From Flavobacterium sp. (GTDB lineage: Bacteria > Bacteroidota > Bacteroidia > Flavobacteriales > Flavobacteriaceae), in NCBI GenBank assembly GCA_020403245.1, contig JADBYA010000026.1, positions 42,984-106,983 on the forward strand: DNA of 64,000 nucleotides, read 5' to 3'. A model generated the notes under the pieces. The model worked only from the letters and a program-made list of their open reading frames with translations, did no database searches and was not told the DNA's origin. Both the position numbers and the translations under genes were made by a program. Position 1 is the first letter of the stretch. Every line of letters begins with the position of its first letter. This document shows, piece by piece, positions 63,220-64,000 of this stretch.

Positions 63220-63756
63220 ATGAAAAAAATAATAGCGTTTGGAGGTTCGTCAAGTAAGAATTCCATCAACAAACAATTGGCTGTTTATGCCGCCAATTTA
63301 TTTTCAAATGCAACAGTAGAACTATTAGATTTGAATGATTATGAAATGCCTATTTACTCTGTTGACCGAGAAAAAGAAAACGGTATTCACCCATTGGCAC
63401 AACAATTTTACGATAAAATAGGTACTGCCGATTTATTGGTTATTTCTTTGGCAGAACACAATGGTGCTTATGCTTCGGCTTTCAAAAATATTTTGGATTG
63501 GGCTTCGAGAATTAATAACAAAACATTTCAGCAAAAACCCATGTTATTATTGGCAACTTCGCCAGGAGCAAGAGGTGGAAGTACAGTTTTGGAAATAGCG
63601 AAAATTAGATTTCCGTTTCAAGGTGCGGATTTGAAAGGCAGTTTTTCGTTGCCTAATTTTAATGAAAACTTTGATACTGTAAAAGGTATAATCAACCCAG
63701 AACTGAAAAATCAATTGATGGAGATTGTGAATATTTTTAGTTCTAAAACTATTTGA
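63220..63756 (+). CDS. NADPH-dependent FMN reductase family protein
   Basis: A 178-residue flavodoxin-like protein. The FMN-binding loop GGSSSKNSINKQ is at residues 8-19, and the second flavin-contact region is SLAEHNGAYASAFKNILDW. A role as quinone or azo reductase is possible. It starts 20 bp after the pirin gene. Confidence 0.87.
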   Translation: MKKIIAFGGSSSKNSINKQLAVYAANLFSNATVELLDLNDYEMPIYSVDREKENGIHPLAQQFYDKIGTADLLVISLAEHNGAYASAFKNILDWASRINNKTFQQKPMLLLATSPGARGGSTVLEIAKIRFPFQGADLKGSFSLPNFNENFDTVKGIINPELKNQLMEIVNIFSSKTI

Positions 63757-63789
63757 ACGGTTTTTTTTAAAAAATAAGGATAGATAACA

Positions 63790-63845
63790 AACCATTAAGG
63801 AATTAAGCTAATTAAGGCTTAATGAAACTTAATTTCTTAATGGTT
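63790..63845. repeat. AACCATTAAG...CTTAATGGTT inverted repeat
   Basis: The 18-bp arms (63790-63807 and 63828-63845) match at 17 of 18 positions, with TTTT following. It is a second copy of the family at 59522-59586 and a likely terminator after the FMN reductase gene. Confidence 0.7.
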
Positions 63846-63918
63846 TTATTGTTCAATTTGGTAATGTACTGAAAAATAGTTGGTGGATTTTAAAATAATT
63901 ATTTGTAATATTCCGTCG

Positions 63919-63999
63919 TTAATCAGAAGAGGAATTATGCTCTGGTGGAGACCAACATACTAGCAATATGATTAATGCGATAAGGTAAATTGGCAGTTC
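63919..63999 (-). CDS. Possible C-terminal fragment of a membrane protein (cut by window edge)
   Basis: A minus-strand frame enters from the right edge and ends with TAA at 63919. It reads a hydrophobic run (LPIYLIALIILLVCW) followed by a polar tail (SPPEHNSSSD). Only 26 codons are visible, so it may be chance. Confidence 0.25.
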   Translation of the reverse strand, partial: ELPIYLIALIILLVCWSPPEHNSSSD

Positions 64000-64000
64000 A

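Overview
This window comes from a Bacteroidota genome, almost certainly a Flavobacteriaceae and most like Flavobacterium. The evidence is: low GC; promoters with the Bacteroidota -7 box TAnnTTTG in front of many genes; the gliding genes gldB and gldC; a type IX secretion (T9SS) plug protein and a secreted protein with a T9SS C-terminal sorting domain; and the Bacteroidota dcw gene order without murF. Gene content is mostly core chromosome. No prophage, insertion sequence, CRISPR array or rRNA operon was seen.

Layout. Positions 1-11.6 kb (minus strand) hold the cell-wall and division cluster mraZ-rsmH-ftsL-ftsI-murE-mraY-murD-ftsW-murG-murC, with murC cut by the left edge. From 12.0 to 14.6 kb (plus) an alpha/beta hydrolase and engB are separated by an inserted MntA/HepT nucleotidyltransferase-HEPN toxin-antitoxin pair. 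Next come gldBC (minus), nadE and a LuxR-type response regulator (plus), dnaG, an outer-membrane/anti-sigma/sigma unit, a polyprenyl synthase and rlmN (minus). From 24.7 to 38.6 kb are mixed housekeeping and envelope genes: O-methyltransferase, PAP2, TatA, M1 peptidase with three small envelope genes, peptidase E, tRNA-Gly, an L,D-transpeptidase-like protein, a DUF5916-type outer-membrane protein, gpmI and an acetyl-CoA hydrolase/transferase. From 38.7 to 46.5 kb a minimal MscS-like protein is followed by a tight seven-gene operon: LRR protein, TerC, DUF2490, TetR, ABC, HlyD, TolC. After map lie a broken GxxExxY nuclease-like cassette, a methyltransferase, an M16 peptidase, the T9SS plug protein, apaG, pruA, a T9SS-exported lipase-like protein, rsmG, a fatty acid desaturase, an aminotransferase, purT, a small His-rich protein, a pirin and an FMN reductase.

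Most interesting signals. (1) The MscS-like gene and the seven-gene export operon carry near-identical promoters. Each has a 13-bp palindrome directly beside the -7 box, a plausible operator for the TetR protein encoded in the operon. The ABC ATPase of this operon has a degenerate signature motif, Walker B and H-loop. I regard this as the best candidate for an undescribed system. (2) Several short palindromic or low-complexity repeat families lie in frame inside coding genes (murC, murG, ftsW, an anti-sigma gene, a methyltransferase), much like Rickettsia palindromic elements. (3) The GxxExxY gene is flanked by a 16-bp inverted repeat and is interrupted by one nonsense codon, which looks like a decayed repeat-bounded cassette. 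(4) Promoter boxes placed right at start codons predict leaderless mRNAs for rlmN, the polyprenyl synthase and a carboxypeptidase-regulatory-like gene.

All calls come from reading the sequence and from knowledge of protein families. No database search was run.
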